Source: Galbula dea
Lineage: Eukaryota; Chordata; Aves; Piciformes; Galbulidae
Reading direction: 5' to 3'
DNA length: 64,000 nt
Assembly: GCA_013399015.1 (NCBI GenBank)
Contig: VWZX01002924.1
Span: 1-64,000, forward strand
Under the pieces are notes generated by a model. That model saw only the letters and a program-made list of their open reading frames with translations, had not been told where the DNA came from and searched no databases. How positions within the stretch are numbered: position 1 is the first letter of the stretch; the number at the start of each line of letters is the position of its first letter. Both the position numbers and the translations under genes were made by a program. Below are positions 1 through 12,662 of this stretch, one piece after another.

Positions 1-2388
1 AATGTCTGCCAGCTGAAACAGCAACCAGGACCATTTCCTCCACTCAAGGACTAGATATCTTGCTCAGATACAACCAAGAAATGGGGAAGTGTGGAAAGCA
101 AAGGAAGAAAGGGGAGGCACTGCCAGGCACATCTGCAGAGGGAACCAAGCAGAAAGAAGCACAGGCATGAGTCATATTGACTGAGCCACAGCAGAGGAGC
201 ACACTGCTGAGGCAAGACAGCACATGGAGCCACCTCCCCTCCAGGTCAAGTCATCAGGAAAGAGCTTTGCACAAGAGGCTCCTGTGCAAGAACTCTTTGG
301 CCAAGACAGGAAGGCAAGCAAACACTTCACAACCACCAAATAAAGGCAAGCTGAAATGTTGCTAAACCTCAGAGTTTCTGTGGCCCAGGAACCAAGAAGA
401 CAGGAAAAATACCACTTTCAAGTCAAAGGGCAAGCTCTTACTAGCAGCTCCTGCAGAGCCAAGGAGCAGCAGCCAAGTATCAAAGAGCCTCCTGCATGTG
501 CCATACCTGCTGCCCCTGCCACAGGAAACATCAGCTACCAAGTCAGCAGATTAAAAGCAGCACTAAGTGCTCATTTTAAGATGCTTTCAGGATGCCAGTG
601 AGTAAATTTTAAGCTAAGTGTCATACAGGACACATTTAACAGCTGTACCTTAGAGCACAAGGCCTGGTAGAGGACAGCCACCACATGGTGTAACCCTGGC
701 TAAAGGAGATGGACCAGGGAGTGACTCTGCAGGGTCCCCACACAACAACATGACAGATAGCCTATCTGAAAGCTTTTTCTGCCTCTCTGCTCCTAGCTCA
801 CTCCTTCCTGCAGCAATTGATGCTGGCCTCCAAGCTGTGGCTTCAAAGACTAAGTTGCTCATCCCTCTGGGACTTGGATGGGCAAGTTAGAACATCCCAT
901 CATGGTGCAACTCAACATCTGCCTGCCTCAGATGTGTACCTAGCCCTCCACCAGCCACATCTGGCAGGAGACCTCCCCACCCATCACAAATGCTCTCTCT
1001 TTCCACTCCAAGCAGTGTTTCTGCTAAGCAGCCCCATGCCAAAGCACTTTCTTGGTGGTCAGTGTGTTGACTTCTTAGTGCTCACATCAAAGCCTTTCTA
1101 GCTGGGGTGTAAAGATCCTCCTGCCTCTGGAAAAAGGTTCCAAGCTCTTATTGTTTCCTGAGCAGCTTTACATTTGGCCTTTGAGCATTGGTGAGCTCTG
1201 ACATCACCATTACAGCAACACAGACTATTTCTGAGCCTTTCCTTTGGCTCATGCCAGCAGCAGTTAAGCTCAGGAAGCTTTGTGTGTTTGGGGATTGTAA
1301 TGACAAAACTTTCAGGACATAAAAAGGTGCTGGAAGCATTTCCCACATTCCCCTATTGGTCCCACTCCAAGGATATGGTCTGGCCACCCCCACCTCACTT
1401 TTCAAGCCTAATATGAGCACCACCCCCACTCTTTCTCCCCTCTTATGTGTCTTTACAAAGGCTTCTCCATAAAGAGCAGGAGTCTGGTGGCTGGAGGTGA
1501 TGAAACCTTCCTCTTCCAACCTATTCACTGATGCAAGAGAAGTGCTCACACAATCCTCCCCCACCCACTCAGGAAATATTGACTGAGTAGCAAATCACAC
1601 AGACCTAGAAAGAGCACAGATAATACCAAGAGGAGATTAACAGAGCATCCAGATTCCTCACCATTCCCTTCACTACCATCTTTGAGGGCTTACAAAGAGC
1701 TCTTCATGACAGAAACTACTTATCTGTGCCTATTGTATTCAAAAAGCACATCCTCAGGGCTGAGGACCTGCAGTAAAATGTAACAGAATGCACAAGATGC
1801 AGTTCAGGTTTCAGTCAGGAAAAAAACCACCCCAAAAAAGGAAGATTTAGAAGAGCACTGGGTGCAGAGGAGTGAGATTGGGGAGGACACAATGCCTCAG
1901 AGATAAGGAATCTCAGTTGGAGAAAGCTTCAGTCATGCTGCCTGACTTTATCCTAGGTGAGGGAGGGAAGCAGCAGGGCTTCAAGTTTGTTTGGGGGGAA
2001 GGGCAATTTTGGTTTCTGATGAGGTACACATGTAGTCTGTGACCACATTCACAAGCTGCAAGCACAATCCTCTGTCTCAGTATTACACCAGTCCCTGGAG
2101 CCCTCTGTGAACTTTAGACTTTTACAGCAATTGGCAAAGCAGAGACAGAGACACTTAGAGCCTCCAACAGCTCAGGCAAGCAAAAGCAGGAGGAGAAGAG
2201 GTTGGATAAGCAAGGAAGATGAGGAAAACAGATGAAGTGCTTTGTCCCAGCCTGCAGCAGGAGTGGGGATAACAGGATTCACACCCTACGCCACCATAAA
2301 CCCCAGATCATCTCTCTTCATCATTAGCTAGGGGCTCTACTCTGCTCATTGCCATGCCTCCAGAGGGGCCCCAAGAACACTAACTAAC
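1..2388. other. Gene-free stretch, presumed LSP1 intron
   Basis: No recognisable exon, CR1 copy or RNA gene. The next expected LSP1 exon (the region with the TESLNRSI-type motif in mammals) was searched for on the minus strand and not seen. Confidence 0.5.
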
Positions 2389-5300
2389 CTTTGTTGAGCA
2401 CACAGCAGTGTGGTCAGAGGACAGCTGCTGCTCCTCCTCCTCCTCCAGGCTGGCTGGGCTTGGAGCCTTCTGGCATTTCTCTGCTATTTCATCATCTCCA
2501 TTTCTCTTTCTCTTCTTTTCCTGAGAGCAGAGAAGGAAGAAGGCAGGAAATGAAGGGAGCAGGGTAGACTGCTCTAGAGCAAAAAAGTGATTTTCTCTCC
2601 ATCTTCCAGGCTCCCTGCTTCAAACTAAACCAACATAAGAGCACAGACACTCTTGAGCTCACAACAGCCACCTTCAAACCATCCAGGAAGAAGCTCATAT
2701 GTCACCTGAAGGGAAAAATCAGAGGAATTTTGCAGGTGCAAGGTTCCAAAATGATATGGAAAGAGATTCTTGCCTCTGCTCATAACCATTTCTTACCACA
2801 GGAAAAGATGAATTTCTCATTTAGAGGTCACAAGGAGAAGGAGCAGCTGCCTTTAGAAGGAAGGGCTAGAAAAAGGCACACACAGTCTGAGTGCAAAAAG
2901 GCTCAGCAAGTCCAAGTCCATTTCCAACAAGAAGTAGGACATCAGCCACCCTAGTGGCAGGGCTTGCACAGCACTCAGGTTCCAGCTTGGTCTCTGTCCT
3001 GAACCAGGAATTACATCAGCTCACAAGAGCAAAACAGCAAAACCTCAGCTGGGAGCAATGAAAGATTTAGAGATACATCAAGCCAAAGTGCTCCAGAGGT
3101 GCAATAAAGGCCATGGAGAGGAAAAACAAGCAGGAAAATGTAGATTTGGGTTCTCCAAGCAAGCTCCTCACTGCCTGCAAAACCCCAGGAGAAAGAGTGG
3201 CACTTTGCTTTTCAGCACTGCAGCTCATGACTAAGCCACCCCAAGCTCTGGGAGCAAACAGTGACCCCAAGAAGGCACATCTTGGAGAGCAGTCCCCAAC
3301 CCCAGCTCTCCCACAAGCCCTGTGGAGAGGAGAAGGTCACCTCCTCCTGATCCCACCTCTAGCTTGACTCTCCCCTCTTCTTCCTGCTCTTGGAGCTGTT
3401 CTTCCTCCTGGCATAGCCTCTCTTCCTCCCTGACAGCCACATTCTCCTCCTGAACCTCCTCAGGTCTTTCCTGATCCAGCTGAATTTGCTCCAGTTTGAC
3501 TTCAGCTTCTCTCACACCAATGTCCTCTTCTTGATAGGACTCTCCTGGAGACCTAGAGGTGGGGGAAAGAGGTCAAAGAAGTAAAACACATTGTTAGGAG
3601 CCTACAGACACCATCAGGTGCCTCACACCTCTAGAAATCCCATTTTATCACTCCCCCAGGCCTACAACTTGCTGTTTATTTTACACCAGGGCTCACAGCC
3701 ACCTCGTGGGTCCTATCCAGTTCCAGGGACCCACATGTTAACAGCAGTTCCATCACACTCCCACACTTTGAATGTCCAAAATGCAGCTTGACCACAAGTT
3801 GTGGCAGAGCTGAAGGTATCTGCACCTTTCCAGCCTCACCACAGGCAAGACCACCAGAAAACAAGAGCTCAAAACCCCAGGCAGAGGACACTACCACCAT
3901 GATGTGGTGTTGGCTCAACTCTCTGCTCAGCTATAGCCAAAAACCCAGGTGAATCAGCATGCTCCATGGCCCTGGTGCACAAACACCCATCTGACACTGC
4001 TCCCATGTCTCCCAGCATGGACCAAACACAGCCTTCCTCTGCCTCAACTCATCTTCCCTGGAGCAGGATCCAACCAATGCCATCAGGAACATGCTTCCCA
4101 AGAGTCCCTTCTTCCCTAGCTGAAGGTAGGCTGCAGAGCCACTCCTCCAGGGTTTGTTTGTGAAGCACAGTGCTTCACAAGCAATCCTACAGCTACACCT
4201 GACCCTGAGCTGGACTTTTGCCCCCTGGAATAAGTTAAACCTCTTCTCCTGTTCCTCATCTCATAGCCTAGCAAAACAAGAAGACCCCAAGCAGCCAGAG
4301 ATACTCCTTGGCTTAGCTTTAAAAAAAAGACCCAGACACACACTGGGGTTTTGTACAAGAGGATTCCCAGCAGGGGAGGTTGGACTAGATGACCTTTAAA
4401 GGTCCCTTCCAAGCCAAAACAGTCTATGACTGCCCCTAGGTCTCCAAGGCTGCAGAGAGGAGACCCAAGAGCATGTTGAAGCAATCAAGCTCTGCAAAAG
4501 CAGAGCAGCCCATCCATGCCTTTGGGCACAGAGTCAGGGGGGAGCACATCACCCCAGAGCTTTCACTGGCTCCCAGCCATGCACCAAGATGTTATTGCCA
4601 TTTTATGTTCCCTGGCCAGAGAACAACTTTCTCCTCCCACCCATCTCTTGGTGAGATCAGCCAGGTTGTGACAGCAAGGCTAGAGAGCTGGCTAGCATGC
4701 AGCTGCCCAGGCAGGAGGCTGACTCACCAGTTGTGCCTCACTAGCCAGCACCAAAACATGAGGAAAAGGTCAAGCAAGGCTTTTCCACCCACCCTCTCTC
4801 TGCTGCTGGGAAGGCAGCTCCCAGGACAGCCACCAGCCAGTCCTCCTCAGTGAATCCAGGGAGGAAAAAGCTGATGGAGATGCTGGCTCACTTGGCTTGT
4901 TCCTACCAGTCCTCCCACAACAGGGCAGCCAGCAAGAGCAAACAGGCTCTGAAGGGCACAGAGAACTAGTGTCTCCTAACCAAGATGCTACCAACCCCTC
5001 CAGCTAAGGTACAAGCTCACATTAAAAGTGAAGGTCAGCAGATGTGACACAGTCTACAGGAGGACTTTTGCACCACAGCAGGTTTGGGTGAGAGGCAGCT
5101 TATGCAGGAGGGTGAGAGCTGCATCAGAAGCAGCTGATGACATGGATCATCCCCCACAAATTGGAGAACCAGAACCAACAAGAGAATATTCCTTAGCACC
5201 AGGGCTCTCAGAGGATGCACAAGCTGTCATAGCTCCATCCAACTGAGAGCAACCACCTCCAACCCTTCATTCACAGCCAGCACACAACCATCCTTCACAT

Positions 5301-8300
5301 GAAAAGCTCCAGAGTCAGTTAAGAAGGGAGCAGGGAAAACCCCAACCACAACACTGCTCATCCCAGCCAGCCTCACAGCCCACCTGTACTCACACCACAC
5401 TCCAAGACTGCCCTGGAGGTGAGGAAAGGCAACACTGCCAAAGAGATTTGACAGAACACAGCCACACATCAGGAAACAAACCCACCTTCTACAGCAAACC
5501 CAAAAGGTCTGATCCTCCTCAGTTGCCTCTATCTAACAGACTGCTCCCCTTTTAAAGCAACACCCATCCCTCATGAGCTTCACCTGGCATGGAGGCCACC
5601 TCCCCTACTCAGCACCCTCCCACCCTGCTCCAGAATCAACCCCAGCACCACATCAAAACCCAAGGAGCAACTTCTGGAGGGGATAAAACTTCCAGCTCAT
5701 TCTCTTTGGAAAGCCCAAGGAAGGAAACAGCAGTGTTTGTTCTCTTTGGACAAGCTCTTTGCAGTTGGGGTGGAAAAAAAAGAGGCAGCATTTCCAAAAG
5801 CAGATGGAGCTGAGGTCAAATTGCTCCTACAGATGTGATAATCAACATCTTGAGGCCCTTGAGCAATGCTGGTGGGGTCAGGGCTGCAAAGGTACAGCTC
5901 ACAGAGTGTTTGGGAGGAAACAAAAAGTAAGGAAGAGGCAAGCTCTGTTTATTTGCTCAGCAATAAATATTAATCTTAGGCATTTTTTCCATCTCAGGGG
6001 TAAAGAAGAGGTCATGTCATCAGAGGGGCAATATTCCCTATAAACCCAAGCTGCTGAGAGCAGGTAGCTGCTGTCCAAAGGGAGGAACTAAGGCAGGAGA
6101 TTGGGTTAGATCTTCAAGGAGAGAGTGATGGAGCAGCTGGCACATGAGCACCTCTCAGGGCTCATTGCTGCCTGTTTTCCCTCTGTTGGAAGAGGAGTCA
6201 AGCACAAGGTGGGCTGGGGCCACAACACCCACTCTGCTGCTAGGAGCCAGGAAGCAGCAATAACTTAGAACAGCCTTTTAGGCTGGCCTGGCTTCTGTTA
6301 GAGGCCATGTCAGTCCCTGCAGCAGCTCAGGTGGCTTAAATCCACTGTTGTCACTCCTCCAAACCCAAGGGTCCTGGCAGGCTGCCTGCTTGGAGTGCAA
6401 AGCTCAATGCAAAGATCCTCACAGCCTAGGGCAGTCCCTGAGCCTGTTCCTCCTCCTGAGCCCAAAGGGGAGGAGGACAGTGTCCATCCCAGTGGTGTGG
6501 GGCCATTCCTGCCCTGCTTTTGGCCTCATTCTTCTGTGTGTTAGGCTTGACCTGGGCTTGGTCACCCCTCCTTGGGGTTGGACCTTTTGCTGGGCATGTT
6601 GGTTCTCTTCTCCTCAGTCTGGTTGTGTCACAGAATCATTTTGGTTGGAAAAGAACTTTGATATCATGGAGTCCAACTGCTAAAAAGCACTGCCAGGTCA
6701 TCACTAAACCATGACCCTCAGCTTCAGGGCTTTGAAACCCCTCCAATGATGGTGACCCCAACACTGCCCTGGGCAGCCTGGGCCAGGCCTGGACAGCCCT
6801 TTTGGGGAAGAAATTGTTCCTAATATCCAACCTAAACCTCTCCTGCCACAACTTGAGGTTGTTTCCTCTTCTCCTTGTTAACTTGGGAGAAGAGTCCAAG
6901 CCCCACCTGGCTCCAGCCTCCTCTCAGGGTGCTGCAGAGAGTGAGAAGGTCTCCCCTGAGCCTAAGCTTCTCCAGGCTAACCAACCCCACTTCCCTCAGC
7001 TGCTCCTCACAACACTTGTGCTCTAGACCCTTCCCCACCTTCCCTGCCCTCCTCTGCACACACTCCAGCACCTCCATGTCCTGCTTGTACAGAGGAGCCC
7101 AAAGCTGAGCCCAGGATTGGAGCTGCCCTAGTTCTGCTGCCACACTAGTGCTGCTCCAAGCCAGGATGCTCTTGGCCTTCTTGGCCACCTGAGCACTCTG
7201 CTGCCTCATCTTCAAGTGACTGCTAGCCAAGAGCCCCAGGTCCCTTTCTGCTGGGCAGCTTTCCAGCCACTCTGCCCCAGCCTGGAGCATTCATGCAGTT
7301 GTTTTAACCCAAGTGAAGGACCTGGCACTTGGCCTTGGTGAACCTCATTCCACTGGCCTCAGCCCATCAGTTCAGGCTGGACAGATGCCTCTGTAGACCC
7401 TCCCTAACCTCCAGCAGGATCAAGACTCCCACCCAACTTGGTGTTATCTGCAAACTTACTGAGGGTGCCCTCAATCCCCTCCTTCAGATCATCAGTAAAG
7501 ACATCCTGCTCACCTCTGTTTCCGCTGCTCAAGCTTTTGGGACCAGTCACTGAAGCCCTCATCCTCCTCCAGCTCTGAAGTCCCAGATGGCTTAAAGTCA
7601 TAGCTGAAACACAGCAAGAAGGAAAACTAGGATGAGAGAGATGCAAAAAACCCCAAACCTAGCCTGAAAGAGCTTCACTCAGCCTGATACCGTCCTTCTC
7701 TCCCTCCAGTTATTGCATCCTCTTTCCTCTGGCTGCTCCCAAATCCCACTTGAAGTCCTACCCTCCACTACAGGAGGTCTGCTTGCCACATGCTTAGGGG
7801 CATCCTTGTGCAAAGGAGGTCTCTCAGGGCATCACTGCAAGATGAAGAAGGAGGAGCTCCATGTCTCTAGCAGGAGCACCCCACTCCCAGCCTGGTCTCT
7901 GGAGCTGCACCAGATGTGTGCTGGCTGTGCACAGGGATCGTTGGGTTGTTCCTATTTCTTCCCTTGCATTCCCAAGGAGACTTTCCTCCCAGCCTGGGTG
8001 AGCAGCCACATTGCAAGCAGTGGCCTGAGGAGGTGGCTCCACCCGTGGTTTTGGGATGCAGGGTGGTCACATCACCTGGGAATGGGAAGTAGGATGTGTG
8101 ACTCACAGAGGTTCAGAGTACATAACAAATGTGGCTGACTCTTCTCTTTGCTTTTCTTTGCCTTTCTGGGCTCTTAGGAGGCATCAGGAGATGCTTAGCC
8201 TCCTCCACAACCCCCATGGCTTGAAATATGGAGCATTGTGGTTCAGGAGTCTCCTGTTGGACTGGCTGCAGGAGCTGAGGGTTTATAAAAGCACAAACCC

Positions 8301-9314
8301 TCCCCAGGCTCACCAGAGAGGGCAGGAGGTGGTGAGCACCAAAAGCACCTCCACAGCCACAAGTCTGAGCACAGCCCAGCTCCTGCCACACTTCAGCATC
8401 CCCTTAGGCTGCCTAGAAGTGATGCTGCCTGGGTCTAGGACACTGCAGCCTGGGCTGGGTTATTTTCCACTGCCTGTGTAGCAGTAGTTTGTGGATGGCC
8501 CAGGATAACACTCAGGAAGTTTGATGCAGAGCCAGGAGGGGATCATGGATCTGCTGAGACCTTGGTCAGGGCTTCAGGCAAGCTACAGCATTGATGATGC
8601 CCAATGCAGAATCCCTCTGGTATTTATAGCCCTGGCCACAACCACGTGCTCAGGTCACTGGAAGAGCTTCCATCCCTCAACCTCCCAAGGCCACACATGT
8701 TTTTTTCTACAAACCCACAGTTTTTCAGCTTATTTCTATTTTTTTTTCTAGTGGGGGGAGGAAGAGAAGAACTTTGCTCTATCCCTGGACTGCAAGGAAA
8801 TGGCCAAAGCTGGGTTTGCAGAAAGAGGAGTGATAGGGCTGGGATGAATCCCAGCACGGGAAGAGCCAAGGGAAGGAGGGGGAAGTGTTTACACAAGAGG
8901 AAAGTGAAGCTTTTTGGAAGATTAATAGCAAGGGCTGACCCTGGCTGCATGAGCAAGCCCAGGTGGCTGTCAGCAGCTGCTGCAGAAACCAGCCTATGGC
9001 CAGAGAAGAAGAAACATCCTTCTGGTGAAGCCTGACCCAGCAAGATCAAGCATCAGAGCCTTGTGGGTGAAAAGCTGGCCCAACAGCTCTGTGCATGCAG
9101 GAGGGTTTTGTTGCAAGAGGACAACATGTCACTGAAGGATTTCTCCATGGCTGGTTCTTACTGGTTTTCCTGTGCTGGCCCTGCAGACTCTGAGCAGGAG
9201 ACAGTGCCATTGAAGCCCTCTTCTGCCTGGGATCTCAGCTGCTTCTCCCGCTCCCTCCGCCGTCGCTCTCTCGCCGCCTCCTCCTCATCTTCCACGCTCC
9301 ACTGTGCTGTCAGC
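2389..9314 (-). CDS. LSP1: Lymphocyte-specific protein 1 (partial, four exons; 3' end beyond left edge)
   Basis: LSP1 is an F-actin-binding cytoskeletal protein of leukocytes and endothelium. Four minus-strand exons join in frame: 9162-9314, 7514-7603, 3357-3552 and 2389-2520, each with AG/GT borders and matching phases (2, 2, 0, 0). The first encodes 'TAQWSVEDEEEAARERRRRE', nearly the mammalian N-terminal acidic/arginine-rich motif. The second encodes 'ELEEDEGFSDWSQKLEQR', the family's DEGFxDWSQ signature. The third is a Glu/Gln-rich, probably coiled-coil stretch. The fourth has 'EKCQKAPSPASLEEEEEQQL', corresponding to the mammalian KCQ..TPSP region. The conserved C-terminal basic actin-binding half is not visible between 1 and 2388 and presumably lies off the left edge. 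The start codon was not found; the first exon shown begins with one base completing a codon, so at least one upstream coding exon is needed. Identity is seen directly; expression and function are inferred from the family. Confidence 0.9.
4158..4180. repeat. Perfect 23-bp palindrome
   Basis: TTGTGAAGCAC, one A, GTGCTTCACAA: 11-bp perfect arms with a one-base centre, in an LSP1 intron. Confidence 0.95.
4370..4431 (+). mobile_element. CR1 3' end fragment (LSP1 intron)
   Basis: Short 3' terminus, 'ggttggactagatgacc' then 'ggtcccttcc', antisense to LSP1 in the intron between the exons at 7514 and 3552. Confidence 0.85.
6629..7503 (-). mobile_element. CR1 element, long 3' fragment
   Basis: About 875 bp, sense to LSP1, 5'-truncated. 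It runs from the 3' tail region ('cacagaatcattttggttgg', left) through the 'cctgggcagcctgggcc' and 'ccttctctgctgggcagctt'-type segments. Its truncated 5' end stops about 10 bp from the LSP1 donor at 7513. Confidence 0.93.
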
Positions 9315-10095
9315 CTGCCAAGCCAGAGGGAAAACCCATCCTTAGCACCACCAGGCAGTGCCTCTGACACCCACCCCAAGGTGCCTGCCCTCCCCCCAGC
9401 AAGCAGAAGGCTCCTGAACAGGAGTGTTCCCACCACGAGTGGGATCCTCACCTCTGTCAGCACAACTCTGCTGTGGGACTGACTGATGTGCAAGGATAAG
9501 GTGGGACATGTGGACTGGAAGAGGGCTGGAGCCTTTCCTAACCCTGAGGATGATGTGGGGTGTATCCCCCTCCTCCCAGACCAGCCACCTTTCCTCAGAC
9601 TGGGAGTACACTGGGAAGCAACGTTCCCTGCAAAGCAGCTCTGCAGCCCAGGAAGGGTTTGTAAAGGCTCTTGCAGCAATGCAAGAAATCCCCAGCTCCA
9701 GCTTTGGCCCAGGGACAGCTAAATCTGCACCCTGGGACTGAGGTTCCTTCAGAAGTTGAACTGCTCCTGCCTGACCAGGAGCAGAGGGAAAGGCAGCAGA
9801 GGTCAGGGGTTGTGTCCCGCTCTGTCCTGCCCAACTTCCTTCCTCCCCTGCCCTGGCTTCTCCCAGACATCTGGATAACAACACCTCTGTCAGCAGAACA
9901 GCCTCTGTCAGCCTTCAGGAAGTGAGAAGAACCTCCCACCAGCAGCAGGACACAACCCAACCTTCACTTTCCCCACCTTCAGACCCTGTCTAAGGGCTGC
10001 AGTCCCCACAGGGTCAACCTGCTCAGTAGGAGATACAGAGCAACATCAGTTCAGCTGGGGCAAAGGGCTTGTGGAAAGGAAAAGATGCAGGATCC

Positions 10096-10560
10096 TCACT
10101 ACAAGACACTGAGGTGCTGCAGTGTGTCCAAAGAAGGGCAAGGAAGGTGGGGAAGGGTCTCAAGTGTTGTGGGGAGCAGCTGAGGGAACTGGAGCTGCTT
10201 AGCCTGGAGAAGAGGAGGCTCAGGGGAGACCTTCTCACTCTCTACAACTCCCTGGAAGGAGGTTGGAGCCAGGTGGGGCTTGGGCTCTTCTGCAAAGGAA
10301 CAAGAGGAAACATCCTCAAGTTGTGGCAGGAGAGGTTTAAGTTGGATATTAGGAACAATTTCTTCCCCAAAAGGGTTGTCAAGGTCTAGCCCAGGCTGCC
10401 CAGGGCAGTGGTGGAGTCCCCATCCCTGGAGGAGTTTCTAAGCCCTGGAGCTGTGGTGCTGAGGGCCATGGTTTAGTGGTGCCCTGGCAGTGCTGGTTAA
10501 GGGTTGGACTCCATCATCTCAGAGGTTTTTTCCTACCAAAACAAATCCATGATTCTATGA
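10096..10560 (+). mobile_element. CR1 fragment with intact 3' tail
   Basis: Contains 'agcctggagaagaggaggct', 'aggaacaatttcttcccc' and ends 'ccatgattctatga'. It lies just upstream of the LSP1 exon at 9162-9314, antisense to the gene. Confidence 0.93.
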
Positions 10561-11384
10561 ACAAAAGAACAGCCCCAAAGCAAAACTGCCTTGGTTGAGA
10601 CTCATTTCCAGCCAGTTTGAGTGAACAAGGGGCAGGTTTCAGCTGACCCCAAAAGTGCCACTCTGCCTGGCTTTGCCCACAGCCTGGGCTGGACCATATG
10701 AGGAAGATCCATTTCACCCAGGCCCTCACTAAGATGCTGTTTTCATTTAAGGTTCAGGACAGGTCACCTCCTCCTCCATCAGCAAAGGAAAGGAGAAAAA
10801 AAAAATGTGGGGATTGAGACATTTTGCTGTTTAAGAAAAACTTGGCTTTTCTAATCACATCATGAACCTTGCCACCTTTTCCAGTGGACACTCACTCACA
10901 GCCTGTTTTACTCTGCAGCACCCAAGCTGAGCCCCAGCAGCATCCCTTTGCATCATGGTCTCCCCACCAGCCTGGCAGGAAGCAGGGGGTGACTTCTCAT
11001 CCCTGCCCTCCCAAACTCCCACCTCCCTGAGGCAGCAGAGCCAGGATGCAGAGCTGGCTGGACACAGGTTGCCCATCCCTGCTGAGCCCACAGAGGAGCA
11101 AGGAATACAGCAAATCCCAGGACTATGCCAAGAGAAGACTCCACCACCCTAGAACTACTGCTTGCCTTATTTTGGGTGGGGTCTGAAACTCAGCTGCCCT
11201 TTCCCCTTCTCTCCCTTTACCACCTTGCTCTCCATGGGGGACAAAGTGGACCCAGAGCAGAGCCTGGGCTCCCCTCCTCCCTTCCCTACTCATCCCCCAC
11301 TCCTATTTATTGTTTTCCCCCAGGTTCCCATAGAAACCCTTGTCTGGGAGCCTGGCAGGAAGCCACCATCTTGTTGTGGGATTA

Positions 11385-11399
11385 TTTTTTTTTTTTTTT
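11385..11399. repeat. Poly-T tract followed by ATATATAA
   Basis: Fifteen T, then an AT-rich octamer. No retrotransposon body is attached, so it is probably a simple tract. Confidence 0.9.
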
Positions 11400-11521
11400 A
11401 ATATATAAATGAAGTCATTCATTAAACTCTGCCATGATCTCCCTCCCTTGTGCCACAGCTCCAGAGAGTCTCCACTGCAGAGAGCCTCTTAACCCCTTCT
11501 CACCCAGCTCGCCCCACTTAC

Positions 11522-11597
11522 GAGGTCCATCTTTGTGCCAGAACAAAGTTAGATTCTGCTTGAATTCCTTCACCTCCTCCTCCAGCTCCTTGGGAAG
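11522..11597 (-). CDS. Candidate upstream coding exon, possibly LSP1
   Basis: This 76-bp minus-strand stretch has a good acceptor (a pyrimidine-containing tract ending CAACAG) and a strong donor (CTC followed by GTAAGT). It is open in the frame 'LPKELEEEVKEFKQNLTLFW' followed by HKDGP, a plausible amphipathic acidic helix. It ends in phase 1. That joins the LSP1 exon at 9162-9314 only if an alternative acceptor at 9308/9307 (..GACAG then CACAGTGG) is used, giving P-P-Q-W-S-V-E-D. With the better acceptor at 9316/9315 the phase does not fit. No ATG in this frame precedes it nearby, so a further exon would be needed. I do not recognise the peptide; it could be an LSP1 isoform exon, another gene or chance. 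Confidence 0.35.
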
Positions 11598-11954
11598 CTG
11601 TTGCAGAGACAACACTACACCAATCCTCCCCCCCTAGCCACCATCATCACCTTGGCCAGGGTGCCTGGAGGAGCCTAGAGGGAGGTGTGTCCCCCCGCCC
11701 CCGCCTGCTGGTTGGCAGCCCTCTCCCCTTCCCAGTTGGATGTGACTAAGTCTCTCCCCATGACCTCACCGGCTCGCTATTCTGTCCCTGCATCCTCCAA
11801 ACAGGCTGAGGACAGAGCTAGGGGCGACTGTTTTGGGGAGAAGGAGTTTTCTGCTAAAGCAGGGAAACATCTTTCCCAACCAATTGGCCTCTAGGTTGCC
11901 CACCGCTGTGGTGGGATGCAGCTTGGAGACACCCAGCATCATAACGGGGCTACT

Positions 11955-12324
11955 AAAGGGATGAGGGGACTGGAACATCTCTCTTCTGGGGAAAAGCTGA
12001 GGGAGCTGGGGCTGGGTAGCCTGGAGAAGAGAAGACAGAGGGGGCATCTCATCAATGCTTGGGGCCAGGCTTTGTTCAGCAGTGCCCTGTGACAGGACAA
12101 GAGGTACCAGGCACAAACTGGAACATAGCGAGTTCCATCTGAACATAAGGAGGAACTTCTTTCCTTTGAGGGTGGTAGGGCACTGGCTCAGGCTGCCCAG
12201 GGAGGTGGTGGAGTCTCCTTCTCTGGAGACATTCCAAACCTGCCTGGATGCCATCCTGTGCAACCTGCTGTTGGTGACCCTGCTCTGCCAGGGGTCAGGT
12301 CCCTTCCAACCCCTGACATTCTGT
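11955..12324 (+). mobile_element. CR1 fragment flanked by a 36-bp direct repeat
   Basis: A different CR1 subtype, with 'cataaggaggaacttctttc' and 'ggtcaggtcccttccaaccc', bounded by imperfect direct repeats 11915-11950 and 12325-12360. Confidence 0.88.
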
Positions 12325-12640
12325 GATGCAGCTTGAACACACCAAGCATTGTAGCAGGGCAGTGATGGTGGGAGCTACATGCCTGCTCCTCTCCCTTGAA
12401 AAGGGCTGAGGACAAAGTCCCCACTGAGGCCTTGCTCACCCTGGCTTCAGAAGTATCAGCACCATCCAGCAAACACCTAAACCCAGTTTATTTGTGGATT
12501 TGGAACTCTCTCTCTCAGGCTGGCAGGAGAGCAAGATTTAATCAGTGATGCTTTGGGGTTCAGGACTCACACCAACAAGCAGAGGGAAAAGGAGGATTCC
12601 ATTTTGAAGGCTCAAGCAGCACAAATACTTGTCTTCAGTG

Positions 12641-12662
12641 AAAAACAAACAAACAAACAAAA
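12641..12662. repeat. (AAAC)n microsatellite
   Basis: Five imperfect AAAC units in an A-rich stretch. Confidence 0.9.

Noticed and set aside
6832..7290. Long minus-strand open frames over CR1 copies (also 10069-10389, 34602-34958, 61000-61335)
   Set aside because: They are translations of CR1 3' regions; similar peptides recur at every copy, so they are repeat-derived and not genes.
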